64,000 nucleotides of DNA, from contig NZ_LMTZ01000085.1 of the NCBI RefSeq assembly GCF_001456025.1, positions 129,566-193,565 on the forward strand, read 5' to 3'. The notes under the pieces were generated by a model. It was not told the origin of the DNA. It made no database searches and worked only from the letters and a program-made list of their open reading frames with translations. Source of the stretch: Mastigocoleus testarum BC008. GTDB taxonomy: Bacteria; Cyanobacteriota; Cyanobacteriia; Cyanobacteriales; Nostocaceae. Below are positions 38,801-47,003 of the stretch, piece after piece. Position 1 is the stretch's first letter. Each line of letters begins with the position of its first letter. A program made the translations under genes and the position numbers.

Positions 38801-39071
38801 TATTTTACAAGCAGCACCCCAACGCCTGCGCCCGATTCTTATGACTACGATCACCACAGTGTTGGGAATGTTTCCCTTAGCTTTGGGAATTGGTGAAGGT
38901 TCAGAATTTTTACAACCTTTGGGGATAGTAGTTTTTTCCGGTTTATCTCTAGCAACTTTATTAACTCTGTTTATTATTCCTTGTTTTTATACCTTACTCC
39001 ACGAGATTTTTAGCTGGGATGACAAGAAAATAAAGCGAATACAGTTAATGATGAAGCGGTATTTGAGGTAA
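35844..39071 (+). CDS. RND multidrug efflux pump permease (AcrB/HAE1 type)
   Basis: A 1075-residue inner-membrane proton-driven pump. It has the twofold RND layout of 12 membrane helices and two large periplasmic loops. The helix 4 segment ALGVGIVVDNSIVMLENI contains the proton-relay Asp. The second half repeats the fold (VIVGAVLLVGIVVNNAIIMVELAN). The N-terminus ISRHIATFILTLAAIVLGVF and PVDLLPSITYPRIGIRVEAPGV are family signatures. Length is normal. Overlap with the adaptor gene shows a two-gene operon. It ends 18 bases before the convergent PrsW gene. Confidence 0.95.
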   Translation: MKHDSNSRFSISKISISRHIATFILTLAAIVLGVFSITQIPVDLLPSITYPRIGIRVEAPGVSPEVAIDEITKPLEEAFAATEGVEQVYSRTREGRISLDLFFQAGSDIDQALNDATAAFNRARGRLPETIEAPRIFKFDPSQSPVYEFALTSPTLQGVDLRIFAEEEIARELGVVNGVAGADVSGGVEEEIRVNIDLQRLQAFGVGLNDVLDKLENRNQDISGGRILGENSEPLSRTVGRFRSADEIRNLSFNLASASSSTASALNNRVYLRDFAEIIDGTENQRVFVLLNGKSAVKISIQKQPEANTITVVDGVKARLKQLQASGIIPPEALITTTLDESQFIRNSIANLTTSGLIGTTLAAIAVLLFLGSWRQTFIIVLAIPLATLAAMILMGLFHLSLNIFSLGGLALGVGIVVDNSIVMLENITQGFKARLEGHFPNYSRIDSQTIIQQAQASSQEVESALVASTSTNLVTVLPFLLIGGFISLIFNELILTISFAVGASIVVAITVVPMLASRMLAWQFSSNLSSFWLLKKFNNRFDTATKTYTKVLAKILRQRLLTLLLILIFLGSGSFWMAKQIPQEILPRINTGQAALFARFPSGTSLEINQKVMTAVDEILLSQPETEYVFSTVGGFLFGTTTIANPQRGFVNITLKPGTDIETYSDRVSKEFDKLNLAGIRLRLFPRRVRGLILSNTPVRGADIDIILQGNDTKSLAQAGRKALSALDEQVTLAKFRPDADVPEPEVQIRPDWERVAAYGLTARNIGETIQTAITGSVPTRLQRANRLVDIRVQLNEISIQAASELESLPLFTPDKHLIRLSDVAKIIKAQAPTEIKRINQRQVFLIAGTLSEGASLSEAASQVDRVLDNLDLPPGVAVIPSSTVTSNQELQNSFIFLGGLAAFLVFVVMAVQYNSLIDPLVIMFTMPLALAGGIFGLYITQTAIGATVIVGAVLLVGIVVNNAIIMVELANQIRERDGVDRQTAILQAAPQRLRPILMTTITTVLGMFPLALGIGEGSEFLQPLGIVVFSGLSLATLLTLFIIPCFYTLLHEIFSWDDKKIKRIQLMMKRYLR

Positions 39072-39089
39072 GAATTAGAACTCGAATAA

Positions 39090-40460
39090 CTACTCCTCAA
39101 GTTTAAGTCGTGTAGCAAAATTGTCCCTTCGTGAAGGAGATAAAGCCCGCGCCTTCAAAATTGCGGCTGCTAAAAAAGCATAGGATGTTATCCCAATTAG
39201 TACCAACAGCAAAATTCCCAAACTGCCAAAATAAGTCATTGAATTCCACAAAGCATGGATAGTTGATGCTGTAAAATAACCGATGGCTAAAGTTCTCTTT
39301 GCATTACCTGGTTTTAAAACACTTAAGCCAATAAAGTAACCAAAGTAGCCACTATAAGCCATATGTCCTGCAACTTCTCCCAAAATTCGCGGGATGAGTA
39401 GTTGCAGACCCGCCAAAGCACCGCGAGAAGCTAAAGTACGCGGTACATAATCAAGTAGAGTTTCAAATAAAGTAAAACCAACTGCTGAAGCACTTCCAAT
39501 TAAGATACCGTCTAGGGGTTCCCAAACACCAACACGTTTGTTTTGTGGCGATGTTAATATTTTTCCAAGAAAATAAAAAGCAAATATAGGTATAGACTTG
39601 AGAAACTCCTCTAGTAAACCTGCCCCAAAAAACATTCGAATAAAAAATTCGAGAAAGCCTATATTACTCTCCCCGGTTCTAAGAAAGGATATATCACCAG
39701 GTAGAATCGCACGAAATATATAGAAAAACGGGATAGAAAGTGGTGTAACTAAAATGACGATACAACAAAGAGTTGAAGCAAGGAGAACCCACCAAGGCTT
39801 TTTCTTGCCACATAAGCGATAAATAAAGTAAAAGCCCGCTCCGGCTAAGTAAGTTGCTAAGATAACAAAAAATGAAGTAGAACCTTGAGCCGCAAACATT
39901 AATACAACAACGATTACTGTGATAATCCCCGGTATTAAATAAGCTTTGTGACGCAAATCTTTTCCAGTAGAAAGTATTGGAATTAACTGCGATAAACTTG
40001 CTGCATCTACTTCTTTTTCTATGTGGTCTGAATTTTTTTCAAAATAAACAAATGACCCTGGTTTTGCGAAATTTATTACAGATTTAGGATATGCTGATGC
40101 TTCCGTATTTGGTAAATCATGTTCATACTCAAAGACAAATTCCGGTCCATTGTTACCAAAAATAATGTGATCGCCTACTTGTAACTCCTGACAACCACTC
40201 AAACGTCTACCATTCAAATAGGTACCATTAGAGCTATTTAGGTCGCAGATTGTAAAACAAATTTTTCCTTCAGGCGAAAAAGATGGAGCAATTGCTGCAT
40301 GACGACGCGATACCATTGCATACTCCTCTGATTTGAAGACTATTTGGCAAGTCGGTTCGCGCCCTACTAGTGTCTCACTGTTATCAGATAGCAAGTAAGA
40401 GCATGTTTGTTTGAGGGTGTCACTTTCACCGGAAATCAGCCGCAGCAAGCCGTTACTCAT
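39090..40460 (-). CDS. FHA domain - PrsW family membrane protease fusion
   Basis: A 456-residue protein. Residues about 20-115 form an FHA phosphothreonine-binding domain (LVGREPTCQIVFKSEEYAMVSRRHAAI, its key residues GRE, SRRH and NSSNGTYLN). After a linker a polytopic membrane region follows with PrsW/CPBP-like motifs: EEFLK in GAGLLEEFLKSIPIF, His in EVAGHMAYSGYF and STIHALWNS. In Bacillus PrsW cleaves an anti-sigma factor. An FHA domain fused to it would tether the protease to phosphorylated Ser/Thr kinase targets; two such kinases lie a few kb away. The two modules are clear. The joint function is inference. Confidence 0.85.
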   Translation of the reverse strand: MSNGLLRLISGESDTLKQTCSYLLSDNSETLVGREPTCQIVFKSEEYAMVSRRHAAIAPSFSPEGKICFTICDLNSSNGTYLNGRRLSGCQELQVGDHIIFGNNGPEFVFEYEHDLPNTEASAYPKSVINFAKPGSFVYFEKNSDHIEKEVDAASLSQLIPILSTGKDLRHKAYLIPGIITVIVVVLMFAAQGSTSFFVILATYLAGAGFYFIYRLCGKKKPWWVLLASTLCCIVILVTPLSIPFFYIFRAILPGDISFLRTGESNIGFLEFFIRMFFGAGLLEEFLKSIPIFAFYFLGKILTSPQNKRVGVWEPLDGILIGSASAVGFTLFETLLDYVPRTLASRGALAGLQLLIPRILGEVAGHMAYSGYFGYFIGLSVLKPGNAKRTLAIGYFTASTIHALWNSMTYFGSLGILLLVLIGITSYAFLAAAILKARALSPSRRDNFATRLKLEE

Positions 40461-41162
40461 TTTGCTAACTTATTAGATATTTTCTTTGTAATTTTTTTTG
40501 GAAGAATTTATGTCTAATATGATCCGTAACTTGTCTGACATTTAACTTTAATTTTTTAGAGGTTTAATTTTTTAGGGGTTTAATTTTTTAGGGGTTTAAT
40601 TTTTTAGGGGTTTAATTTTTTAGGGGTTTAATTTCTTAGGGGTTTAATTTTTTAGAAAGCGTAAAAAGTCTTTACTACAAACTAAATAATTTCATAAAAA
40701 CAACATAAACAAAAATCAATAATGTGCATACAAGCATAAAAAAGTAAATATAATCTTGATTATTGCAGACGATGATTTATGTTTAAGTTGTGATAGTCCA
40801 GTTTGGCAGCTGTTCTAGATTTAATATATGAAATATAAGCATATTAATAGAGACAAAGACATCAATATCTTAGTATCCATGTTTTAATGCTTAAAACTTA
40901 ATGTTTAAAACTTAATATTTATAATTTAATTTTTATATATAAGCTCTTGTAACGAGATTTAATCTGTTATCTAATCCCGCATAATTCTTTATTCATAAAC
41001 CATATGATTTCAATAACCCCAGACTTAAAAGGCGATCGTTTGTATATATTTAATTCTTGAATGGGCGTATCTAAATCTAGAAATTTCCAGATATAGGATT
41101 TCCCATCAATAATTTTTTAATAATAACTTGATGAAATCGTAAGCTTAAATTTATTGACGAAA
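40461..41162. other. Spacer with tandem repeat
   Basis: Upstream of the FHA-PrsW gene and downstream of the glycosyltransferase. Contains the 16-bp tandem repeat at 40546-40655, otherwise AT-rich with short ACTTAAT-type repeats. No gene. Confidence 0.4.
40546..40655. repeat. 16-bp tandem repeat
   Basis: About six to seven near-identical units of AGGGGTTTAATTTTTT, one variant with TTTCTT and one with AGAGG. It is strongly strand-asymmetric (G/T on plus). It lies in the promoter-side region of the FHA-PrsW gene. Confidence 0.85.
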
Positions 41163-42143
41163 TCAATTTTCAGGTTTTTCAATTAATACTAATTTACGAA
41201 TTATTCCCCGATCTATTTTGATTTTGCGCGAACATATAACCTTTAAAAAAAGCTGCCATGTTGCAGGGAAAAGGATAGATGCTTCAAGCATGTCGAGCGA
41301 ACCTTTAATATTTTTTTGTTTGAGCGCAACCAAAATCCAGTGAAGCTTCAAATAATTTTTCACATCATCAAGCTTAGGAACATGTTGATGGTGCTTTCGA
41401 TCTACTAAAGCATAAATCTTTTCCTTCATTAATATATTCGTAGCCAATCTTTGAGAGAAGGAAAACTTTTGATTGTACGCACCCGGCCAAATTGTACGAT
41501 AGGCAAGGCACTGATTGAGAAAAATTGCATCACCAAACCGAGCGACTTGAATCCAAGAATCAATATCATCACAGTTAGTATCTAAACCGGGATCCCAACC
41601 TCCAGTTTTTAAGAATGCATCTCGCTTACAAGCGACTTGTACGGGCGTCCCAAAAGGGATTAACTCCAAAAGCATTCCGTAATGAACATCAACTTGGGGA
41701 ACATAAAAAGCTAAACCTGGACCTAGCTGTGGCGTACGACTAATTTCAACCCCTTCACTGTCCACCTGAGTTGCAATACAAGAACAGATTACTGCCTCCT
41801 CGGCACGTAGTGATATGGCTTTTAACATCTGTGCTAAACAATTAGCTGCAAGATAATCATCATCATCCAAAAACTTTACCCAGTCTCCTTTAGCTTTTTG
41901 CACTCCCACATTTACCGAAACTGCATGACCCATATTTTTCTGGTTGCGGAGATAAACTAGGCGAGAACCATGACTTTCTTCGAGTTCTGCGATCAGATTC
42001 TCCACATATTCTTTGGTCCCATCAGACGAGCAATCATCCACAACAACCACTTCACATTCAAGTGTTTGATTGAGAGCAGAATTGATTGCCCTTTGCAGCA
42101 AATTTAACCGATTGTGGGTGGTAATCACCACGCTAAATTCCAT
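41163..42143 (-). CDS. Family 2 glycosyltransferase
   Basis: A 326-residue GT-A fold glycosyltransferase. The start MEFSVVITTHNRLNLLQRAI and the segment VVVDDCSSDGTKEYVENL are the nucleotide-sugar binding signature; FLDDDDYLAANCL holds the DxD-type metal site. No signal peptide or membrane segment is visible, so it is probably cytoplasmic or peripheral. It stands alone on the minus strand and its acceptor cannot be read from sequence; exopolysaccharide or glycolipid synthesis is possible. Confidence 0.9.
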   Translation of the reverse strand: MEFSVVITTHNRLNLLQRAINSALNQTLECEVVVVDDCSSDGTKEYVENLIAELEESHGSRLVYLRNQKNMGHAVSVNVGVQKAKGDWVKFLDDDDYLAANCLAQMLKAISLRAEEAVICSCIATQVDSEGVEISRTPQLGPGLAFYVPQVDVHYGMLLELIPFGTPVQVACKRDAFLKTGGWDPGLDTNCDDIDSWIQVARFGDAIFLNQCLAYRTIWPGAYNQKFSFSQRLATNILMKEKIYALVDRKHHQHVPKLDDVKNYLKLHWILVALKQKNIKGSLDMLEASILFPATWQLFLKVICSRKIKIDRGIIRKLVLIEKPEN

Positions 42144-42314
42144 AATTGCAAAACTCGCTACACAATCCTTATTCTTGAAATTTCTAGCTTAATCTGCCCT
42201 TACCCAAAAAATCATTAAAATCGTCATAAAACTATCGTTATAATTCATCAGTTTCATCTAGACTAAAGACATTTATGGATTTATGATTGTTGATCGTGAG
42301 TTTTTTCAGAAATT

Positions 42315-42677
42315 ATGAATGTTCAAGAAGTTATCCGTTCCATTGAAGCGGAACAATTAAAAACTAATCTTCCCGTCATCTATGTTGGCGACACCGTCAA
42401 AGTAGGAGTAAAGATTAAAGAAGGTGAAAAATACCGCGTTCAGCCCTACGAAGGAGTTGTAATTGCTAAGCGTAATGGCGGAATTAATGAAACCATTACA
42501 GTACGCAAAATATTTCAGGGTATTGGAGTAGAACGAGTATTTCTGCTGCATTCTCCCCGAATTGATAGTATTAAAGTGATACGTCGAGGTAAAGTTCGCC
42601 GAGCAAAACTTTATTATTTACGCAATCGAGTTGGTAAGGCGACCCGGATCAAACAACGTTTTGACCGTCCCTTGTAA
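42315..42677 (+). CDS. rplS: 50S ribosomal protein L19
   Basis: A 120-residue L19 with the typical [28 protein letters not shown] segment (positions about 26-53) and [20 protein letters not shown] at the C-terminus. It lies at the ribosome subunit interface. It heads the plus-strand block followed by tRNA-Trp and secE-nusG. A terminator follows at 42715. Confidence 0.97.
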   Translation: MNVQEVIRSIEAEQLKTNLPVIYVGDTVKVGVKIKEGEKYRVQPYEGVVIAKRNGGINETITVRKIFQGIGVERVFLLHSPRIDSIKVIRRGKVRRAKLYYLRNRVGKATRIKQRFDRPL

Positions 42678-42714
42678 ACTTCAAGTATCCATATGGGAGA
42701 AAGCTCTACTGTAA

Positions 42715-42743
42715 AGCGGCTCTCGCCGCTATCTTGTTTTTTT
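42715..42743 (+). terminator. Terminator after rplS
   Basis: A 6-bp GC stem AGCGGC / GCCGCT with a TCTC loop followed by ATCTTGTTTTTTT. Confidence 0.85.
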
Positions 42744-42856
42744 CCTAACAGCTTGCCTTTTCCAATAAAAATAAGTTATAGTGTTACCCAACATTGTGCT
42801 AAGCTATTTCTGCTAGGTGATAAGGTTATTCATGACGATTTAGCTTAGGTTTTTGT

Positions 42857-42929
42857 GCGCTCTTAGTTCAGTTGGTAGAACGCAGGTCTCCAAAACCTGA
42901 TGTCGGGGGTTCGAGTCCTCCAGGGCGCG
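42857..42929 (+). tRNA. trnW: tRNA-Trp (CCA anticodon)
   Basis: A 73-base cloverleaf. Acceptor GCGCTCT pairs with AGGGCGC. The anticodon stem CAGGT/ACCTG encloses CTCCAAA, giving anticodon CCA. The T arm GGGGGTTCGAGTCCTCC is standard. Discriminator is G, typical of tRNA-Trp. CCA is not encoded at the 3' end. The position just upstream of secE is conserved in cyanobacteria. Confidence 0.97.
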
Positions 42930-43127
42930 CTCTCTTATTTTAAGAAAACTTAGTCCGAAACAAGTAGAATAACTGTTAATATAGCAGTAACAAATACTCG
43001 TATCGGGCTATATTATGATGTTTACAGCTATTTGCTTCAAGGCTTGTTACTTGAAGCCTTGGTTGAAGCATCTATTGCTTTATAAAATAATGAGATAGCT
43101 GTACAAGAATGGGGGAGACTAAAAACC

Positions 43128-43421
43128 GTGGCCAAAAAAAGCGAGGCGGAAATGCGCAACACCACTAGCGAATTCAGCATTGCCAACTTTTTTAAAGGGA
43201 CTAAAGAAGAACTGGATAAAGTAGTTTGGCCAACACGCAAGCAACTAGTAAGTGAGTCAGCTGCTGTGTTGTTAATGGTTACACTCTCCGCTTCTTTAAT
43301 TTACGTAGTTGATTGGTTGTTCAGTAAATTAAGTACAGTGGTATTTGAATCAACCAATCAGGCAGTTTCGATTAATCTCATTGACGGATTGTTTGCTTGG
43401 GCAGTGGGTAAGGTGTTCTGA
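43128..43421 (+). CDS. secE: Protein translocase subunit SecE
   Basis: A 97-residue protein with a single membrane helix. The N-terminal cytoplasmic part ends in GTKEELDKVVWPTRKQLV, the SecE signature, followed by the helix VLLMVTLSASLIYVVDWLF. It starts at GTG, preceded by GGGGGAG. It is a core subunit of SecYEG. Its stop overlaps the nusG start (TGATG), so they are co-translated. Confidence 0.95.
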   Translation: MAKKSEAEMRNTTSEFSIANFFKGTKEELDKVVWPTRKQLVSESAAVLLMVTLSASLIYVVDWLFSKLSTVVFESTNQAVSINLIDGLFAWAVGKVF

Positions 43422-44059
43422 TGACTTCTTCAACAGATGAAAGTCGCAATTCAAGATTACAGCCAGAAGAAATTACGGAAACGGCAATCAATGCTTTAAA
43501 AGAAGCACGCTGGTATGCAGTACAGGTTGCCTCCGGATGTGAGAAACGTGTAAAGACTAATTTGGAACAGCGCATCCAAACATTTGATGTTGCTGAAAAA
43601 ATTTTTCAGGTAGAAATTCCTCACACCCCAGCTGTAAAAATTCGTAAGGATGGCAGTCGCCAACAAACGGAAGAAAAAGTCTTTCCTGGCTATGTTCTGG
43701 TCAAGATGACGATGGATGATGAAAGCTGGCAGGTGGTTCGTAATACTTCCCACGTAATTAACTTTGTGGGAGCCGAACAAAGAAGAGGAACCGGAAGAGG
43801 TAGAGGTCACGTCAAACCGGTACCACTTTCTCACGCAGAAGTAGAAAGAATCTTTAAGCAGACTACAGAACAAGAACCAGTAGTCAAAATTGATATGGCT
43901 ACAGGTGATAAGATAGTCGTGCTTTCTGGTCCATTTAAAGACTTTGAAGGTGAGGTGATTGAAGTCAGTCCCGAGCGGAGTAAGCTAAAGGCCTTGCTCT
44001 CAATCTTTGGACGTGATACACCAGTGGAATTGGAATTTAATCAGGTAGAGAAACAGTAG
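43421..44059 (+). CDS. nusG: Transcription termination/antitermination protein NusG
   Basis: A 212-residue NusG. The NGN domain includes [20 protein letters not shown] and [20 protein letters not shown]; the C-terminal KOW domain is [20 protein letters not shown]. It binds RNA polymerase and couples it to the ribosome or Rho. The ATG overlaps the secE stop and rplK follows after 5 bases, forming a tight operon. An Arg/Gly patch ([10 protein letters not shown]) lies before the KOW domain. Confidence 0.97.
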   Translation: MTSSTDESRNSRLQPEEITETAINALKEARWYAVQVASGCEKRVKTNLEQRIQTFDVAEKIFQVEIPHTPAVKIRKDGSRQQTEEKVFPGYVLVKMTMDDESWQVVRNTSHVINFVGAEQRRGTGRGRGHVKPVPLSHAEVERIFKQTTEQEPVVKIDMATGDKIVVLSGPFKDFEGEVIEVSPERSKLKALLSIFGRDTPVELEFNQVEKQ

Positions 44060-44064
44060 TCAAA

Positions 44065-44490
44065 ATGGCGAAGAAAGTAACAGCGCTCATTAAATTGGCT
44101 CTTCAAGCTGGGAAAGCCAACCCAGCACCGCCAGTTGGTCCAGCTTTGGGTCAACATGGTGTCAACATTATGATGTTCTGCAAGGAGTACAACGCCAAAA
44201 CAGCTGATAAAGCTGGAATGGTGATACCTGTAGAAATTTCGGTTTATGAAGATCGGAGTTTTACATTTGTCCTCAAGACTCCGCCAGCATCAGTACTCAT
44301 CACTAAGGCTGCAAAAATCAGTAAAGGTTCTAGCGAGCCAAATAAAACTAAAGTTGGTTCCATTACTACAGAGCAGTTGCGGGAAATCGCCCAAACAAAA
44401 ATGCCCGATCTTAATGCCAATGACATTGAGGCAGCAATGAAAATTATTGCGGGTACTGCCAAAAATATGGGTGTGACTGTTAAGGACTAG
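44065..44490 (+). CDS. rplK: 50S ribosomal protein L11
   Basis: A 141-residue L11, with [20 protein letters not shown] at the start and the C-terminal rRNA-binding part ([20 protein letters not shown]). It binds the GTPase-associated centre of 23S rRNA. Five bases after nusG. Normal family length. Confidence 0.97.
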   Translation: MAKKVTALIKLALQAGKANPAPPVGPALGQHGVNIMMFCKEYNAKTADKAGMVIPVEISVYEDRSFTFVLKTPPASVLITKAAKISKGSSEPNKTKVGSITTEQLREIAQTKMPDLNANDIEAAMKIIAGTAKNMGVTVKD

Positions 44491-44659
44491 TTCTTAATTT
44501 TTAATTATTAGTCTCTAGTTAGTAAGGACTTCAATTCTTTATTTAGTTGCTGCTAAGTTTTTGTGAAAGTAAGGACGAACTGCGAACTAAGTAAAATATC
44601 AAAAAGTAAAAAATATCGGGGGAGAGAAATGTACTCGTTATTTACCCCAGGAGAGCAAA

Positions 44660-45376
44660 ATGGGAAAGAAATTCTCACGCCGAATGCAGGCGTTATTAGA
44701 AAAAGTAGAAGATAAAGACTATGAGCCTATAGAGGCTTTAAATCTTTTAAAGGAAACAGCAACAGCTAAGTTCCCTGAAGCCGCAGAAGCACATATTCGC
44801 TTGGGGATCGATCCAAAATATACCGACCAACAATTACGGACTACGGTTGTATTGCCAAAAGGTACTGGGCAAACAATTAGAGTTGCGGTAATTGCTAGAG
44901 GTGAAAAAGTAACCGAAGCTAGTAATTCTGGTGCTGATATTGCTGGTTCGGAAGAATTGATCAACGAAATCCAACAGGGAAGAATGGATTTCGATAAATT
45001 GATTGCGACTCCAGATGTCATGCCGCAGGTAGCGAAGCTGGGTAAATTGCTTGGTCCTCGCGGTTTAATGCCTTCTCCAAAAGGTGGTACGGTTACAACT
45101 GATGTTGCTAGTGCGATCGCAGAATTTAAAGCTGGTAAATTGGAATTTCGTGCTGACCGGACTGGTATTGTCCATGTTATGTTTGGTAAGGTATCATTCC
45201 CCTCAGAAGATTTATTAATCAATTTGAAGGCATTACAAGAAACTATTGATCGCAATCGTCCTTCTGGTGCTAAGGGTCGGTACTGGCGTACGATTTATGT
45301 TTCCTCAACAATGGGACCCTCCATTCGGGTCAATATCAGTAGCCTTCGAGATTTAGCATTAGCCGAGGTTGCTTAA
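44660..45376 (+). CDS. rplA: 50S ribosomal protein L1
   Basis: A 238-residue L1 with the signature [16 protein letters not shown]. It forms the L1 stalk and in many bacteria represses its own L11-L1 operon. The start follows AGGAGAGC. About 170 bases separate it from rplK, and about 510 bases with a structured leader lie before rplJ. Confidence 0.97.
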   Translation: MGKKFSRRMQALLEKVEDKDYEPIEALNLLKETATAKFPEAAEAHIRLGIDPKYTDQQLRTTVVLPKGTGQTIRVAVIARGEKVTEASNSGADIAGSEELINEIQQGRMDFDKLIATPDVMPQVAKLGKLLGPRGLMPSPKGGTVTTDVASAIAEFKAGKLEFRADRTGIVHVMFGKVSFPSEDLLINLKALQETIDRNRPSGAKGRYWRTIYVSSTMGPSIRVNISSLRDLALAEVA

Positions 45377-45886
45377 TAATAAGTTCTGTAGTAATTTATA
45401 AGCCTTAGGTTGTAAATTTCTTAATCTTGACTTTTAATTTTGAGTGTTAAGTCTTATTGGTTGAACAAAGATTTTGAACTTCCAAATTCCTAATCTTAAA
45501 CCTAAAACTGTGACTGCTTGAATGCAATTCATAGCCTATGGCTCAAAATTCAAGACAAATATTAAGACAAGTAATTTAAGGCTGGTAATTACTTAGTGTG
45601 ATCGTATATAGACTTTATATTAAGTAAGCCGGTCAAATAAAACTCATAATTGAATAGGTAAAAGCCAGAGACAGTAGGTTCCCTTCGGGGGTAATTTCCT
45701 ACCGAGGTTCACACCTTTGAAAAACTTTGTAGAGACTTCTGTTTCTTAATGTCTCTGAAAGACTCTGGCTCGTGGCAGTCAGAGTCTATTGTTTTGGCAG
45801 AATCTATTTTTTTGCAGGCACGTACCACAAGGCAATTGCTGAAAAATTATGAGAAGAAAAGCCACTTTTTAAGGAGGTGAGATTAG
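45377..45886. other. rplA-rplJ intergenic region with L10 leader
   Basis: The first 280 bases are plain AT-rich spacer. The remainder contains the L10 leader (45663-45795) and, directly before rplJ, the perfect ribosome binding site AAGGAGGTGA at 45871-45880. Confidence 0.6.
45663..45795 (+). promoter_or_regulatory. Ribosomal protein L10 leader RNA
   Basis: A structured 5' leader of rplJ-rplL. The closing stem AGCCAGAG (45663-45670) pairs with CTCTGGCT (45763-45770). Inside is a hairpin GTAGG...CCTAC with TTCGGGGGTAAT in the loop region. An alternative stem AGACTCTG (45760-45767) / CAGAGTCT (45780-45787), followed by ATTGTTTT, overlaps the right arm of the closing stem, so the two are mutually exclusive: a likely attenuator. 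L10(L12)4 binding to this leader is the known mode of autoregulation. Confidence 0.8.
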
Positions 45887-46462
45887 ATGGGTAAAACGCT
45901 AGAGGAAAAAAAAGCCATAGTTGCTGACCTCAAAGAGGTTTTGGATGAGTCTTCCTTGGCGTTGATTGTTGATTACCAGGGGTTATCGGTTGCACAAATC
46001 AGCGATCTGCGTAATCGAATGCGATCCAGTGGGACAATTTGCAAAAAAGCCAAGAATACTCTGATGCGCCTTGCTGTCAAGGATGACGAACGTTGGCAAC
46101 CAATGACGGATTTCCTTCAAGACTCCTCTGTTTTTCTTCTTGTCAAAGAAGAAATGAAGGAAGCCATTAAGGCTTATGAGGATTTCCAGAAAGCCACTAA
46201 GAAAACAGAACTTCGTGGTGGCGTGCTCGATGGTCAAGCTTTAAACCAAGATGACATCAAAGCACTGAAGGAACTACCTTCCAAACAAGAACTTATGGCT
46301 CGTTTGGCAGGAGGAATCAAAGCAGTTTCAACCAAGTTGGCTGTGGGAATCAACGCTGTACCAACCAAGTTGGCTGTGGGAATCAACGAAGTACCTTCTT
46401 CCTTGGTACGTGCGGTCAAAGCTGTATCGGAGAAGGAAGGGTCTCAAGAATCCGAATCTTAG
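45887..46462 (+). CDS. rplJ: 50S ribosomal protein L10
   Basis: A 191-residue L10. The N-terminal rRNA-binding part includes VDYQGLSVAQISDLRNRMR and CKKAKNTLMRLAVKDD. The C-terminal helix that carries L7/L12 dimers follows. A duplicated segment (KLAVGIN, 33-bp DNA repeat at 46331-46388) lengthens the C-terminal part. Preceded by a perfect ribosome binding site and the L10 leader. It forms the ribosomal stalk base with L12. Confidence 0.97.
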   Translation: MGKTLEEKKAIVADLKEVLDESSLALIVDYQGLSVAQISDLRNRMRSSGTICKKAKNTLMRLAVKDDERWQPMTDFLQDSSVFLLVKEEMKEAIKAYEDFQKATKKTELRGGVLDGQALNQDDIKALKELPSKQELMARLAGGIKAVSTKLAVGINAVPTKLAVGINEVPSSLVRAVKAVSEKEGSQESES

Positions 46463-46526
46463 ATTCGTGGTTTGACTCGTTACATTCAATCAAAGTTAAT
46501 TATTCACCGAAATAAGGAGTACATCA

Positions 46527-46937
46527 ATGTCTGCTAAAACTGACGAAATCTTAGATCAGTTAAAATCTCTAACACTATTGGAAGCTTCTGAATTAGTTAA
46601 GCAAATAGAAGAAGCTTTTGGTGTAGATGCTTCTGCTTCTGCTGGTGGCGGAATGATGATGATGCCCGGTATGATGCCTGGAGTTGGTGGTGGCGGTGCT
46701 GCTGCTGAGCCTGAAGAGGAGAAGACTGAATTTGACCTTGTTCTTGAAGAAGTACCTGCTGATAAGAAAATTGCGATCCTTAAAGTGGTACGCAGCATCA
46801 CTGGTTTAGGTCTAAAAGAAGCAAAAGAATTAGTTGAATCTGCTCCTAAGGCTGTTAAAGAAGCGATTGCGAAAGAAGCTGCTGAAGATGCTAAGAAACA
46901 GCTTGAAGAAGCTGGAGCTAAAGTTAGCGTCAAGTAA
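46527..46937 (+). CDS. rplL: 50S ribosomal protein L7/L12
   Basis: A 136-residue L7/L12. The N-terminal dimerisation region is [20 protein letters not shown]. The hinge is unusually Gly/Met-rich ([18 protein letters not shown]) and the C-terminal domain is [20 protein letters not shown] onward with [20 protein letters not shown]. It recruits translation GTPases. It lies 64 bases after rplJ. Confidence 0.98.
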   Translation: MSAKTDEILDQLKSLTLLEASELVKQIEEAFGVDASASAGGGMMMMPGMMPGVGGGGAAAEPEEEKTEFDLVLEEVPADKKIAILKVVRSITGLGLKEAKELVESAPKAVKEAIAKEAAEDAKKQLEEAGAKVSVK

Positions 46938-46969
46938 TAGTTTTCAATTAATATTTTTTAATTAAATGG

Positions 46970-47002
46970 TTAACGGTTAAACTTAATGCTTAACCGTTAA
47001 CA
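46970..47002. terminator. Bidirectional terminator-like hairpin
   Basis: A perfect 12-bp stem GTTAACGGTTAA / TTAACCGTTAAC with a 9-base loop between the convergent rplL and kinase genes. The tail is AT-rich but without a long T-run on either strand. Confidence 0.6.
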
Positions 47003-47003
47003 A

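Noticed and set aside
40546..40655. CRISPR array
   Set aside because: Units are contiguous, with no spacers between them; this is a simple tandem repeat. No other CRISPR-like pattern was seen.
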